This document shows positions 45,832-53,590 of a stretch of DNA of 64,000 nt, in pieces. The position numbers and the translations under genes were made by a program. Positions within the stretch are counted from its first letter, which is position 1; each line of letters opens with the position of its first letter. Origin of the DNA: Kineosporia mesophila. GTDB lineage: Bacteria; Actinomycetota; Actinomycetes; Actinomycetales; Kineosporiaceae. Location of the stretch: positions 62,001 through 126,000 of the forward strand of contig NZ_JAJOMA010000021.1 in the NCBI RefSeq assembly GCF_021129235.1, in the 5' to 3' direction. The notes under the pieces are model-generated. The model was not told where the DNA came from, did not search any database, and saw nothing but the letters and a program-made list of their open reading frames with translations.

Positions 45832-45882
45832 CTCTGGCTGTGCCCTGTTTTCGCGCCATTTGGCGGCAGGGCACAGCCAGAG
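45832..45882. repeat. Perfect 16-bp inverted repeat
   Basis: CTCTGGCTGTGCCCTG and its complement CAGGGCACAGCCAGAG flank a 19-base loop that itself contains CGCCATTTGGCG, so the fold can extend inward. No T-run follows, and no coding gene is adjacent. Confidence 0.85.
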
Positions 45883-45990
45883 CCTTACGTGACGCGGCTC
45901 GGCGGAGGGAGGCGGAGCGCGTCACATTGATGCCCGCACAGCACCCGGTCTCCGTCATCGCTTCACGGGTGTGGTGAGGGCGGTTCATGG

Positions 45991-46029
45991 GCGGGAAGTC
46001 GGCTCTTCCTCATCTTGCCGACTTCCCGC
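45991..46029. repeat. Perfect 13-bp inverted repeat
   Basis: GCGGGAAGTCGGC and GCCGACTTCCCGC around the 13-base loop TCTTCCTCATCTT. It follows the hairpin at 45832 by about 110 bp. Confidence 0.85.
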
Positions 46030-46145
46030 CGGCCCCTGGCATCGCCTGCCCGTGACGATGCATCCCGTGCGTCCCGCGGGGCGTCCGGCATCTGGTGCCG
46101 GGGGCGGGCGGTGACCTGCTGCGGATGCAGGAACAGGGGGCTTGC

Positions 46146-46196
46146 GCTCAGCGCCTGTCACAGCGGCCCGCGTGGAGGGGCGGACAGGCGCTGAGC
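46146..46196. repeat. Perfect 14-bp inverted repeat
   Basis: GCTCAGCGCCTGTC and GACAGGCGCTGAGC around a 23-base loop. It lies about 220 bp before the XRE gene. Confidence 0.85.
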
Positions 46197-46418
46197 TGTT
46201 GAGAGAGGGGCATGAGGGACGCGATTGGTGACACTTATCGTCGCTGCTCACCAAAATCATTTCTACGCCCCGTCATCGCCCGTATCTTTCTGCTACCAAA
46301 CGTGACGGCTCTCAGGGCTTAAGTGCAACAGGGCCTTTAGCCCGGAAACACCGGCTCGTAGCATCGGGGACACGGGGCGTAGTACGGCGGGCAACAAGAA
46401 CGGGGAAGGGTGAACGCA

Positions 46419-47240
46419 ATGGCGCACGGACCCAGGGCAACGATCGCTCAACGGCAGGTCGCGAACCGGATTCGCATGTATCGACTGCGGGCGAAGAAGA
46501 CGCAGGAAGAGGCGGCGATGGCCTTCGGATGCGCGGTCTGGAAGATCCGCCGCATGGAAGCGGGGAAGGTCGCCGCCACTGCTGGGGACGTACGCGAGTT
46601 GGCTGTCATCTACGGCCTGGACGCGAGAGAGACCGAGGCCCTCGTCGGATTGGCCAAGGGCGCGAAAGCCCGCGGTTTCACTTCAACTTTGGATTCCATG
46701 CCGCAGGGTCTGACGCTTCTGGTCGGCCTGGAAGCACAGGCTTCCACCATGAAGGACTACTCGGCGTCCTACGTCACCGGACTACTGCAGACCCCCGACT
46801 ACATCCGCGCCATCATCCGGGCGGACCCCGACGTTCCCGAGGACTCGGTAGAACCCCTGGTGGACTTCCGACTGAGCAGACAACAGCTACTTGGTGCGGA
46901 AAACTCCTTGAAGGCGCAGTTTCTCGTTCACGAGGCGGCTCTGCGCACCCGCATCGGACCACCGCAACTGATGCAGGACCAGCTCAATCACCTGGTCGAG
47001 CTGAACGAATCAGAGGCGGTCACGATCCGCATCTGGCCCTTCGAGGCCGGGTTGCATCCACTCCTCGCGGCACCGTTCATCGTGATGGGGTTCGACGATC
47101 CGGCCGACCCAGATGTGGTCTACCTCGAAAACCACTTGGAGGCGAGATATCTGGAGATTCCCACACAGGTTCACAAGTTCGAGATGATGTTCACGGATGC
47201 CTTTGACCAGGCACAGCCGATCAAGGAGTTCAGACCATGA
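46419..47240 (+). CDS. XRE-family regulator with DUF5753 domain
   Basis: A 273-aa protein. The N-terminal helix-turn-helix reads NRIRMYRLRAKKTQEEAAMAF and the C-terminal DUF5753 domain includes YVTGLLQTPDYIRAI, FRLSRQQLLG and ETPTQVHKFEMMF-like end (here EIPTQVHKFEMMFTDAF). GGGGAAGGG lies eight bases before the ATG at 46419. It overlaps a DUF397 gene as ATGA. Such pairs are widespread in actinomycetes and act as a regulator and small partner, sometimes discussed as toxin-antitoxin-like. Confidence 0.9.
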   Translation: MAHGPRATIAQRQVANRIRMYRLRAKKTQEEAAMAFGCAVWKIRRMEAGKVAATAGDVRELAVIYGLDARETEALVGLAKGAKARGFTSTLDSMPQGLTLLVGLEAQASTMKDYSASYVTGLLQTPDYIRAIIRADPDVPEDSVEPLVDFRLSRQQLLGAENSLKAQFLVHEAALRTRIGPPQLMQDQLNHLVELNESEAVTIRIWPFEAGLHPLLAAPFIVMGFDDPADPDVVYLENHLEARYLEIPTQVHKFEMMFTDAFDQAQPIKEFRP

Positions 47241-47440
47241 CTGTCAACACCGACTGGTTCAAGGCAGCCAAGAGCGGATCACAGAACGGCTGCGTGGAAA
47301 TGCGCGGCGACAACGGCCAGGTTCAGGTCCGTGACACCAAGGCGAAGGGGCGGGGGCCGATCCTGAACATCCCCCCGAGCGCGTTCGGAGCCTGGGTCGC
47401 CGGTGCCAAGGGCGGCGAGCTCGACCTCCTGATGGGCTGA
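47237..47440 (+). CDS. DUF397 protein
   Basis: A 67-aa protein, WFKAAKSGSQNGCVEMRG then VQVRDTKAKGRGPILNIPPS and AFGAWVAGAKGGELD, the DUF397 pattern. It overlaps the upstream XRE-DUF5753 gene by four bases. DUF397 proteins are small partners of these regulators in actinomycetes (BldB-like family). Function: regulatory partner, mechanism unknown. Confidence 0.9.
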   Translation: MTVNTDWFKAAKSGSQNGCVEMRGDNGQVQVRDTKAKGRGPILNIPPSAFGAWVAGAKGGELDLLMG

Positions 47441-47539
47441 CCCTTCGGCGTGACGTGAACCCTGCCGCGGGCTACCCCGGTCATGCGTGGTGATCCAGGG
47501 GCGGCTCCGGGGCAGGAGCTGAGAGCAGCACAGTGCCAC

Positions 47540-47582
47540 CGATGTGTACACCTGGTACCAGGCGTACCAGGTGTACACATCG
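47540..47582. repeat. Perfect 19-bp hairpin, copy 2 of the GTGTAC family
   Basis: CGATGTGTACACCTGGTAC, loop CAGGC, then its exact complement. It lies 100 bp after the DUF397 stop, has no T-run, and shares GTGTACA, GGTACCAGG and GTGTACACAT with the imperfect hairpin at 15692. GAGAGCAGC lies shortly before, as at 15.7 kb. Confidence 0.85.
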
Positions 47583-47635
47583 CGAGTGTGTCGATCGCGC
47601 ATCCGAGCACCAGCCGCCCCTCAAGAGGCAAAGTC

Positions 47636-47654
47636 TTGCCACGCATTTGCCACG
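47636..47654. repeat. Direct repeats flanking the island's left border (putative arm-type sites)
   Basis: TTGCCACG at 47636-47643 and again at 47647-47654, an 11-bp period. About 115 bp before the left att repeat, in the same relative place as a CGGTGCCCCAA tandem on the right side. Both are followed by GTGAG(C/A)TTCAGCGG. A role as integrase arm sites is inferred. Confidence 0.45.
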
Positions 47655-47712
47655 ACCGGTGAGCTTCAGCGGCCTTGGCAGCGACTCAGCAAGACTCCGG
47701 CCAGCAAACGCA

Positions 47713-47756
47713 GAAACGGCCCGCAACCAGCATTCCTGCTGGACACGGACCGTTTC
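47713..47756 (-). terminator. Hairpin after the tRNA-Ser fragment
   Basis: GAAACGG/CCGTTTC with an inner CCAGC/GCTGG stem, 13 bases from the 3' end of the tRNA fragment reading on the minus strand. The position equals that of the hairpin after the intact tRNA, so it was probably the original terminator of tRNA-Ser(TGA). Confidence 0.6.
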
Positions 47757-47768
47757 TCACTGCCCAAC

Positions 47769-47829
47769 CGGCGGAGAGCGAGGGATTCGAACCCCCGGAC
47801 GGTTTAACCCGTCAGTGGTTTTCAAGACC
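47769..47829 (-). repeat. Left attachment repeat: 3' fragment of tRNA-Ser(TGA)
   Basis: A 61-bp stretch identical to 53646-53706. It contains the anticodon-loop region, variable arm, T arm and 3' acceptor strand of tRNA-Ser(TGA) (from 47772), but the 5' half is missing, so it is not a functional tRNA. This is the usual footprint of site-specific integration at a tRNA 3' end. Confidence 0.9.
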
Positions 47830-48415
47830 GCACTGAGCGCCTGCTTGACTTGCACATTCTCTAGCTTTGCCCAGGTCCGCGATATGCCGACGACAGGTCC
47901 AAGCCCCACCGCCCAACACAGGCTTGGGAAGCGGCGAACGAACCTGGGGGTGAGCTGAGCCACGGGCTCAGTGGACTACCCCTGGGACACAAGTAGAACA
48001 CAAGCCTCGGCTCCGCTTAGATCGGCAGGTCAGGAGAGTTCGGCCTGCCGATTGACTCTACTGAGCGGGGAGGCATTTAGCTCTCTTACCGTTTGATCAT
48101 GGGTGAGGAGCCAATCACTTCGAGGCCGGACCCGTCACCGGGTGCCACTGCGCCGTACAACGTGATCCGCCTGTACGTCTCGTCCGCAGGTGTCTGAACA
48201 ACCTGCAGACCTGAACGGGCGGGGGTTCCGAGGTTGATTAAGTGCCAGGATTCCTTGCAGCGAAACTTCGGTGCTGCACGGGGAAGTACTGCAGATACTT
48301 CCAATGCAGATCTCGGCGGAATAGCGGCCCTACTGGATCTCAAAGCATGGCAATGTATCCGGATTGAGGCGTTTAGGCAGCTGACAGAAGGCCCGTCCTT
48401 CGGTAAAGTACAGCC
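47830..48415. other. 586-bp island leader before the methyltransferase
   Basis: No gene is confidently supported. It has a 9-bp hairpin at 48021-48052 (ATCGGCAGG/CCTGCCGAT) and a 32-codon open frame from ATG 48099 that I would not call. The methyltransferase promoter must lie near the 3' end. I see no controller-protein gene typical of some restriction systems. Confidence 0.5.
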
Positions 48416-49663
48416 ATGGCACTAGAACCGTCACGGAAAGTTACCGAAAACCCTATGATTGAACCTAGGGTCATTACGGAAAGCGAAGAACTGACGGTCA
48501 GTCGTATCAAATCGACGCATCCCTTGCACCGTCCTCGACTACTTACCGCGACCGAGCGTGAACGGTACAGAGTCATGGCATCGCGCAGTAGGGCACAGGC
48601 AAGTTTAGCGGCAGCTGGGCAGCTCAAGCAGCTCCATGAACCGAATACACCAAACTTTAGACCCGAGGCTCTAATGCCCCAGCTTCCCGCTAACGGTCTA
48701 AGAGCGCTTAGTCTGTACAGCGGCGGCGGTGGCTTGGACCTATCTTTCGAGAGGGCAGGGTACGAACACGTCGCTAGCTACGAGATTCTCGGACATGCAG
48801 CTGAGACACTGGCTCGCAACAGGCCGAACTGGAAAGTCTTTGGTTCAGAAGCAGGAGATGTGAAGGGTGTCGACTGGACGAGCTGGAAAGGCAAGGTGGA
48901 TGTTTTACATGGGGGTCCGCCATGCCAGCCCTTCAGCAATGCCGGTAGACAGGAGGGACACTTAGACCCCCGGGATTGCTGGCCAGCAACTGCCGCAGCT
49001 ATCAAGGCGGTGCAGCCAAATGCCTTCATAGCCGAGAATGTGCCTGCACTGGCTGGAACAAAGTTCTCAAGCTATGTGCAAGAAATCATTCTGACGCCAC
49101 TGACCGCCGGCCGTCCACGCTATCATGTTCGTCAGTTTATCCTTGAAGCTAGGGACTTCGGCATACCGCAAGTGCGCCGGCGAGTTTTTTTTGTTGGATT
49201 CAAGACGAAGCGTGCGGCAGAGGCTTTCGAAGTCCCAGAACCTACCCACGCCTGGAACGAACCGACTTCGAACCTCCTACCCACAATGAGCCTTCGCGAA
49301 GCACTCGGCTTACCCAAAGACAATAGATACGTGGAAGGCTTGTCGCCAACCATTCGCAGCGGTCTCACCGGACCCCGCCATACTACGAGCGTAAACAATT
49401 CGGCGAGTTCGGCCCGCACGTGGGCAAGTATGGGCGTTTGGCCAAATGGAGTCGCTGTGGACCGGACTGCCGCAAGTGGATTTCCACCGGATTCAGGCGC
49501 TTTTCGCATGAGCGTCGCTGACGTGGCCCTCATCCAGGGTTTTCCCGAGTCGTGGACCTGGCCGCGAGCGGTGTATCAAGCCGTGGGACAGATTGGGAAT
49601 GCGGTTCCGCCTCCGCTCGGGTGGAGGGTGGCAAGGGCGGTGGCAGCAGCACTGAAGGCCTGA
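48416..49663 (+). CDS. DNA (cytosine-5-)-methyltransferase
   Basis: A 415-aa m5C methyltransferase. Motif I is LSLYSGGGGLDLSF (about residue 99), motif IV GGPPCQPFSNAG with catalytic Cys170, motif VI IAENVPAL, motif VIII GIPQVRRRVFFVGF, and motif X GQIGNAVPPPLG. An N-terminal extension of about 95 residues lies before motif I. TTA codons occur (near 48603 and 48961), unlike neighbouring core genes. It is convergent with a PD-(D/E)XK protein gene ending 120 bp further on. A type II modification role is inferred; the recognition sequence cannot be read. Confidence 0.93.
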   Translation: MALEPSRKVTENPMIEPRVITESEELTVSRIKSTHPLHRPRLLTATERERYRVMASRSRAQASLAAAGQLKQLHEPNTPNFRPEALMPQLPANGLRALSLYSGGGGLDLSFERAGYEHVASYEILGHAAETLARNRPNWKVFGSEAGDVKGVDWTSWKGKVDVLHGGPPCQPFSNAGRQEGHLDPRDCWPATAAAIKAVQPNAFIAENVPALAGTKFSSYVQEIILTPLTAGRPRYHVRQFILEARDFGIPQVRRRVFFVGFKTKRAAEAFEVPEPTHAWNEPTSNLLPTMSLREALGLPKDNRYVEGLSPTIRSGLTGPRHTTSVNNSASSARTWASMGVWPNGVAVDRTAASGFPPDSGAFRMSVADVALIQGFPESWTWPRAVYQAVGQIGNAVPPPLGWRVARAVAAALKA

Positions 49664-49783
49664 TTAGACGCTGACAAACCAGCCCTGCACGAGCGCAGGA
49701 TTTCAGTGCTCGTGCAGGGGCATTGGTACAGCCTTTAATGAAGCACGAGCAGATGGCTCAAGGCCACGCCGTCAGTAGGGCCA

Positions 49784-50560
49784 CTAAGCTTCACCAGCTT
49801 CTGTTTGTTCAGCCCTTCGTGCTTGTTCAGCTACGACTGGATCGACGGCTTCCTCCGCTGGCTGCTGTCCGCCTGCTATTATCTCGGCTCGACGTTCCAG
49901 ATATTCCCGAACAGACAATCGCAATGTCGCCGCATGATCTCGCGTGATGGGCTCGAGACGCTCGGAAAGGTATTTCCCTGGAATGTGAGGGTTGTTGAGA
50001 GTTGCGCCACGCCGAATTACATACGAGCAGCGCTCTCGCAGGAGATCAACCATTCGATCTCTCGAATATCGCCCCTCTGGCAAATCTGCGTTTTGTTTAT
50101 ACTGAAATTTTGTCCATTGCTTTTTCATGATCCTTTCGGCGTCTTCCATGGCAAAGCTTTGTTTGTCGCCGAGGACCTCAACAACAACTTCACTACTGAC
50201 CAGAGCTTCTGGCTGTTGAGCGAACAGGAGGTCAGTCTTGATGTAATTCTCTTTTTCTGCGAACCACGCAAGCATGTCCGCTGGTGATGCATAATAGCAG
50301 TGCTTTAGCGTTCGACCGTCCTTCTCGTAGAAGGCAAATAGCCAATGAAGCCGGCGCCATTTTGCCAAGTGCTCTGGACCCATATCGCGCACGGTCGATA
50401 CAGAATTGCCCGTGCTTGACTTGAGCTCGAATTCAACTGGATAATCAAGCTCGTCCAACTCTAGAACGGCATCAAGGCCGCTCCGGGTTCGATCCGGAGG
50501 TACAGTCAGATTAAACATGAGCAGCATCTGCTGCTCTCTCTCGTCGTCCTGGGCGGCCAT
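49784..50560 (-). CDS. Putative type II restriction endonuclease (PD-(D/E)XK fold)
   Basis: A 258-aa protein paired with the m5C methyltransferase. A nuclease-like core is visible: SGLDAVLELDE (Asp30) then YPVEFELKSSTG (Glu45-x-Lys47), which matches D...(E)xK. A second region includes KNQTKF-like basic residues, and the C-terminus is an acidic Ala/Glu-rich tail. Codon use and base composition match the methyltransferase, not the chromosome. Endonuclease activity is inferred from the fold motif and convergent pairing, not from a named family. Confidence 0.7.
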   Translation of the reverse strand: MAAQDDEREQQMLLMFNLTVPPDRTRSGLDAVLELDELDYPVEFELKSSTGNSVSTVRDMGPEHLAKWRRLHWLFAFYEKDGRTLKHCYYASPADMLAWFAEKENYIKTDLLFAQQPEALVSSEVVVEVLGDKQSFAMEDAERIMKKQWTKFQYKQNADLPEGRYSRDRMVDLLRERCSYVIRRGATLNNPHIPGKYLSERLEPITRDHAATLRLSVREYLERRAEIIAGGQQPAEEAVDPVVAEQARRAEQTEAGEA

Positions 50561-50753
50561 GGGTCAATAATGGCCTTGTGTAGCTGAAAATCAAGCGTGC
50601 ATCGAGGTGCGGCGTCGACGCGGTCAGAGCTTGATCCAGAAGAGAATAATTCGGCAGTGCGCAGGCTTCGCTGGTGACGTTGTGCCGGGTGGCCCGTCGG
50701 GTCGGCGCCGTAGGTGCCGCATGCCCAGCGGGGCGTCCCGGCAGGGCTGAGGT

Positions 50754-51236
50754 CTACTGCTGGGCGTCGTAGCGCTGGCGCCAGGCTCGGCATCGGTCGA
50801 GATAGTTCGGCAACTGCTCGGCGCGGAAGGCCTCGACGTCCCACGGGGCGGGGGTGAGGCCGTGGTCTTGGGGGCTGGCGTAGATGTAGGCCGGTCCTGA
50901 GCTGGTGTCTACGCGGTTGAGGGCGTAGCCGGGGGCCTCGAACGCGTCGAGGGCATTCCATTCGGCAATGCTCAGGTCGGTGAAGAGTTGCCCGTCCGCG
51001 ACACCGCCGGCCGACGTGATGATCGTCGGGTACGGCTGGTCAGGCAGGGCGATGACCTGCCATCCGTCGAGTGTGGCCGGAGTCCTGGTGGCGTCGCGGT
51101 CGATGAGGATGCGGACGACTTCAGGGAAGAGCAGGCTTCCGTAGACGAACAGCGGCGCCGGGTCCGCCGAGACGTGGACCGTCCGGCCAGAGGGCGTGGA
51201 GGTGTCTCGGGGTGAGGGGGCGCTGGTAGGCGTCAC
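50754..51236 (-). CDS. Gamma-glutamylcyclotransferase (AIG2)-like protein
   Basis: A 160-aa protein with the substrate-binding VYGSLLFPE motif and the catalytic Glu in LDAFEAPGYALNRV, the AIG2/GGCT-fold signature. The GTG at 51236 overlaps the upstream HELLGH gene by 116 bases; the real start may be later. Enzymes with this fold act on gamma-glutamyl amides or peptides. It is the last gene of a three-gene operon with two unknown proteins; the substrate is unknown. Confidence 0.82.
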   Translation of the reverse strand: MTPTSAPSPRDTSTPSGRTVHVSADPAPLFVYGSLLFPEVVRILIDRDATRTPATLDGWQVIALPDQPYPTIITSAGGVADGQLFTDLSIAEWNALDAFEAPGYALNRVDTSSGPAYIYASPQDHGLTPAPWDVEAFRAEQLPNYLDRCRAWRQRYDAQQ

Positions 51237-52356
51237 GGAGGGCCTGCTTCCGGGTGTCTGCGTCGGCGTGGTCGGCGAGGTTCACCCACCAGTCGATCCC
51301 GGCCGAGTAGGACCAGAGGTAGGAGCGCAGCAGGGGGTTGGCGCCTCGATCGGTGAGGATGTCACCGATCGCTGCACTGGTCCAGAACGGCACCCTTGCC
51401 CGTGCATGGTCGGCGCATTCGGCAACCGTGGCACCGGCATTGATCGCGGTATGCAGTTCTCCCCGCACGAGCTGTAGGTAGTGCGCCAGACGCACGCGGG
51501 CCACGACCTGAGCATCGTCGGGGGTCAGGAACAGCGGCATGGCCTGGGCCAGACCTTCGAGCATTACTTGATAGGGCCCGTTGACCGACAGCAGGCGCAC
51601 CCACGGCACGTCCTGCGTGGCGCAGACCTGGGCGTAGGAGGCGAACTGGACCGCGTGCCCCAGCAGCTCGTGCATGGCGAACACGCGCACCTGAGCCTGG
51701 GTGAAGGTCGCGTTGCGGCGGTTGAACCGAAGCCTCACGTTGGGGCCGGCGCCATCCAGCCAGTATGCCCAGTATTCGTCCACGTCCGTGATCTCGACCC
51801 GCACCTCGTACGGGGCGCTCGTGTGGACCAGGTCCCGTAGGACGGTTTCCAGGGCTCGGGCGGTCGCGGGGATCTGCTCGACAGCATCGTCGCTGGTGAC
51901 GGGCTGTTCCAGCTCGTTGAGCTGGTGGTCCAGATCTCGGCCCCACTGCACCCCGAGATCGCTGACGGCTTTGATGGCCTGGTCGCGGACCTCAAGGAGG
52001 TAGTCCTCATCCCATCCGCCGGCACCACAACCTTGGGTCTGGCGTAGGTAGTCACCCAGTGGCATCCGCTGCCCGAGCATTTCCCCGAGGTAGGCGCGAT
52101 GGGAGGTCAGAACATCGGCAATGTCGCCGGCCTCGGTTCCCAGCGCATCGGCCTGGGCACTGAGGTCGGTGAACTGCTCGTAGACGTCAAGGCGTCCGGC
52201 GGCAGGGGTGACCAGCCGGTCGTTGGGTGCGCAGTCGTAGTCGATGACGGCCTCGCCGCCTCGGCCGCTCTCGTGGCCGTGCCAGGAACGGATGACCTGC
52301 TCGACGCGGTCGCGGAGTTCGGCAATCTCGCTTCGGTGCTCAGCCACGCGGGACAT
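51121..52356 (-). CDS. Putative metallohydrolase with HELLGH motif
   Basis: A 411-aa soluble protein starting at ATG 52356 (MSRVAEHRSEIAELRDRVEQ). The only hallmark is MHELLGHAVQFASYAQV near residue 228, an H-E-x-x-x-H pattern that resembles the H-E-x-x-P-G-H of DUF885-type peptidases, and a second helical cluster downstream (VRLAHYLQLVRGELHTAINAG, shown in part) that might supply a third ligand. The N-terminal half is helical, perhaps coiled. It overlaps the upstream unknown gene by 17 bp. Peptidase activity is a guess from the motif. Confidence 0.6.
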   Translation of the reverse strand: MSRVAEHRSEIAELRDRVEQVIRSWHGHESGRGGEAVIDYDCAPNDRLVTPAAGRLDVYEQFTDLSAQADALGTEAGDIADVLTSHRAYLGEMLGQRMPLGDYLRQTQGCGAGGWDEDYLLEVRDQAIKAVSDLGVQWGRDLDHQLNELEQPVTSDDAVEQIPATARALETVLRDLVHTSAPYEVRVEITDVDEYWAYWLDGAGPNVRLRFNRRNATFTQAQVRVFAMHELLGHAVQFASYAQVCATQDVPWVRLLSVNGPYQVMLEGLAQAMPLFLTPDDAQVVARVRLAHYLQLVRGELHTAINAGATVAECADHARARVPFWTSAAIGDILTDRGANPLLRSYLWSYSAGIDWWVNLADHADADTRKQALRDAYQRPLTPRHLHALWPDGPRLGGPGAAVRLRKPALP

Positions 52357-52990
52357 CCCATCGCAAGGTGATGGCCCGGTTGGGCCGCAGGTTCGTGCGG
52401 ACCAGCTCCACGGCCACTCCACTGTCGTCGCGTCGCCAGGTCAGACTTTCGGTGGCGCTGATCTCGGAGCCGTCCGGGCGTTCCTCCAACGCCGAACAGC
52501 TCGACAACACGTTCACCCCGGCATGCCGCAGGCGCAACGTAAAGCGGTCGACCGGCCTGACAATCGACTGCCGCCAGTAATGGTCAGAGACAAATCGGCC
52601 CCCGGCGCAGCGGTAGGCAACGACGGCGGACTCTCCCGGCGGCAGAGCGGGCAGGAGCCGACACGCGAATCGAATCGTGGTCGCCGTCTCGTGCTTGCGC
52701 TCGATCATGATGTTGCGGGACTCGTCCTCGGGCGGCAGCGTCTCGAACTTCAGCGGTCCGTCGGTGTGTTCGAACCACAGTTCCCGGCTCATGCTCGTGA
52801 GCGGGGTGTCTGTGTCGTTGTACAGCTCGTGCCGGTAGGTCAAGGTCGACCAGCCGTCGGCGTCCACGTCGATGTCCAACGTCATGTTCCGGTCCCAGAT
52901 ATGACCAGAGGACGACGTGGTTGCCTGCGTCGGAACAGCTGGTGTTCGGGTCGTGGCCCTCTCTGCCAACCTTAAGCGAGACGCCGCCAT
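52340..52990 (-). CDS. Hypothetical beta-rich protein
   Basis: A 216-aa protein with alternating strands (TLTYRHELYNDTDTPL, ESRNIMIERKHETATTIRFA, shown in parts, and GESAVVAYRCAGGRFVSDHYW). It ends RPNRAITLRWDVPRG. I recall similar segments behind helix-turn-helix domains in streptomycetes, but no DNA-binding domain is present here. The start is probably near the ATG at 52990. It is the first gene of the three-gene operon in the island. Confidence 0.55.
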   Translation of the reverse strand: MAASRLRLAERATTRTPAVPTQATTSSSGHIWDRNMTLDIDVDADGWSTLTYRHELYNDTDTPLTSMSRELWFEHTDGPLKFETLPPEDESRNIMIERKHETATTIRFACRLLPALPPGESAVVAYRCAGGRFVSDHYWRQSIVRPVDRFTLRLRHAGVNVLSSCSALEERPDGSEISATESLTWRRDDSGVAVELVRTNLRPNRAITLRWDVPRG

Positions 52991-53022
52991 GGCAGACAGG
53001 CACGAGTAAGCGATTTCTAACA

Positions 53023-53061
53023 GGAACGGGCCAACCGGCGAGAAGCCAGTTGGCCCGTTCC
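53023..53061 (-). terminator. Perfect 13-bp hairpin
   Basis: GGAACGGGCCAAC and its complement with a 13-base loop, just past the end of the small membrane gene on the minus strand and before the operon start. It most likely terminates that gene. Confidence 0.75.
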
Positions 53062-53090
53062 CATACTTCAGGTAGGTGCCGCCCGTTGAT

Positions 53091-53306
53091 TCAGGAGACC
53101 TGGCGAGCTACCAATTGCTCCAACGCCACGTTTCCGATCCTCCGAGCAGGAGCCCAGAGGACTTCAACGACTACCTTGACGGTGAGACCACTGACAACAC
53201 TCATAAGCGTCACCTTTCCTAACAGATTTGCGAACCGGCCAGCCTTGCGAGCACGAACAAGAAACAGGACCAAGCACGCGGCGACGAGAGTCAACAGCAG
53301 CGTCAC
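53091..53306 (-). CDS. Small membrane protein of the island
   Basis: The frame can be extended upstream but coding character begins with the GTG at 53306, preceded by AAAGGA: MTLLLTLVAACLVLFLVRARK, then GRFANLLGKVTLMSVVSGL and a hydrophobic/charged tail. About 71 aa with one or two helices. Function unknown; it might be a remnant membrane component. Confidence 0.45.
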   Translation of the reverse strand: MTLLLTLVAACLVLFLVRARKAGRFANLLGKVTLMSVVSGLTVKVVVEVLWAPARRIGNVALEQLVARQVS

Positions 53307-53512
53307 CAAGGCATCCTTTCCGAAGTGTCCTGGATCCGAACCAGGACCGCCAGGAAACCTCAGCCAACGGACGTACCCAGGATATCCGCGAGCTCCAGCA
53401 AGGGACACAGCCGTTTGGGGGTCCAGCCGGTGACGGCTACGGCCCAGGCTCGTCAGAGCCCTCCGCGCCTCAGCTCGCACCTCTTCGAGGCAGGCCAGGA
53501 GATGCGAGCAAT

Positions 53513-53534
53513 CGGTGCCCCAACGGTGCCCCAA
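53513..53534. repeat. Tandem 11-bp direct repeats (putative integrase arm-type sites)
   Basis: CGGTGCCCCAA twice in a row, 112 bp from the right att repeat. The left side has an 11-bp spaced TTGCCACG pair at the same distance from its repeat, and each is followed by GTGAG(C/A)TTCAGCGG. Recombinase arm sites are an inference. Confidence 0.5.
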
Positions 53535-53590
53535 CCAGTGAGATTCAGCGGTCCGGACTGAGACCGAATGGGACTCCGACCTCCGGACAA

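Larger units (their letters stand above)
45496..46418. other. Gene-poor 923-bp stretch with three long hairpins
   Basis: No gene is supported. Open frames here have no family resemblance. Three perfect inverted repeats lie at 45832-45882, 45991-46029 and 46146-46196. The XRE gene at 46419 has the ribosome-binding site GGGGAAGGG; the upstream 150 bp (TATCTTTCTGC... region) may hold its promoter. The stretch may be a degraded mobile element or encode structured RNA. Confidence 0.6.

Noticed and set aside
45515-45892. 125-codon frame after the map terminator
   Set aside because: Its end lies inside a perfect inverted repeat and it has no recognisable domain; at most a decayed gene.
47772-47829. 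Second tRNA-Ser gene
   Set aside because: Only the 3' 58 nt are present; the 5' acceptor strand and D arm are missing, so it is an att fragment.
48086-48343. Minus-strand 85-codon frame in the island leader, and a 32-codon plus-strand frame at 48099
   Set aside because: No family resemblance, poor start context, and low-complexity composition.
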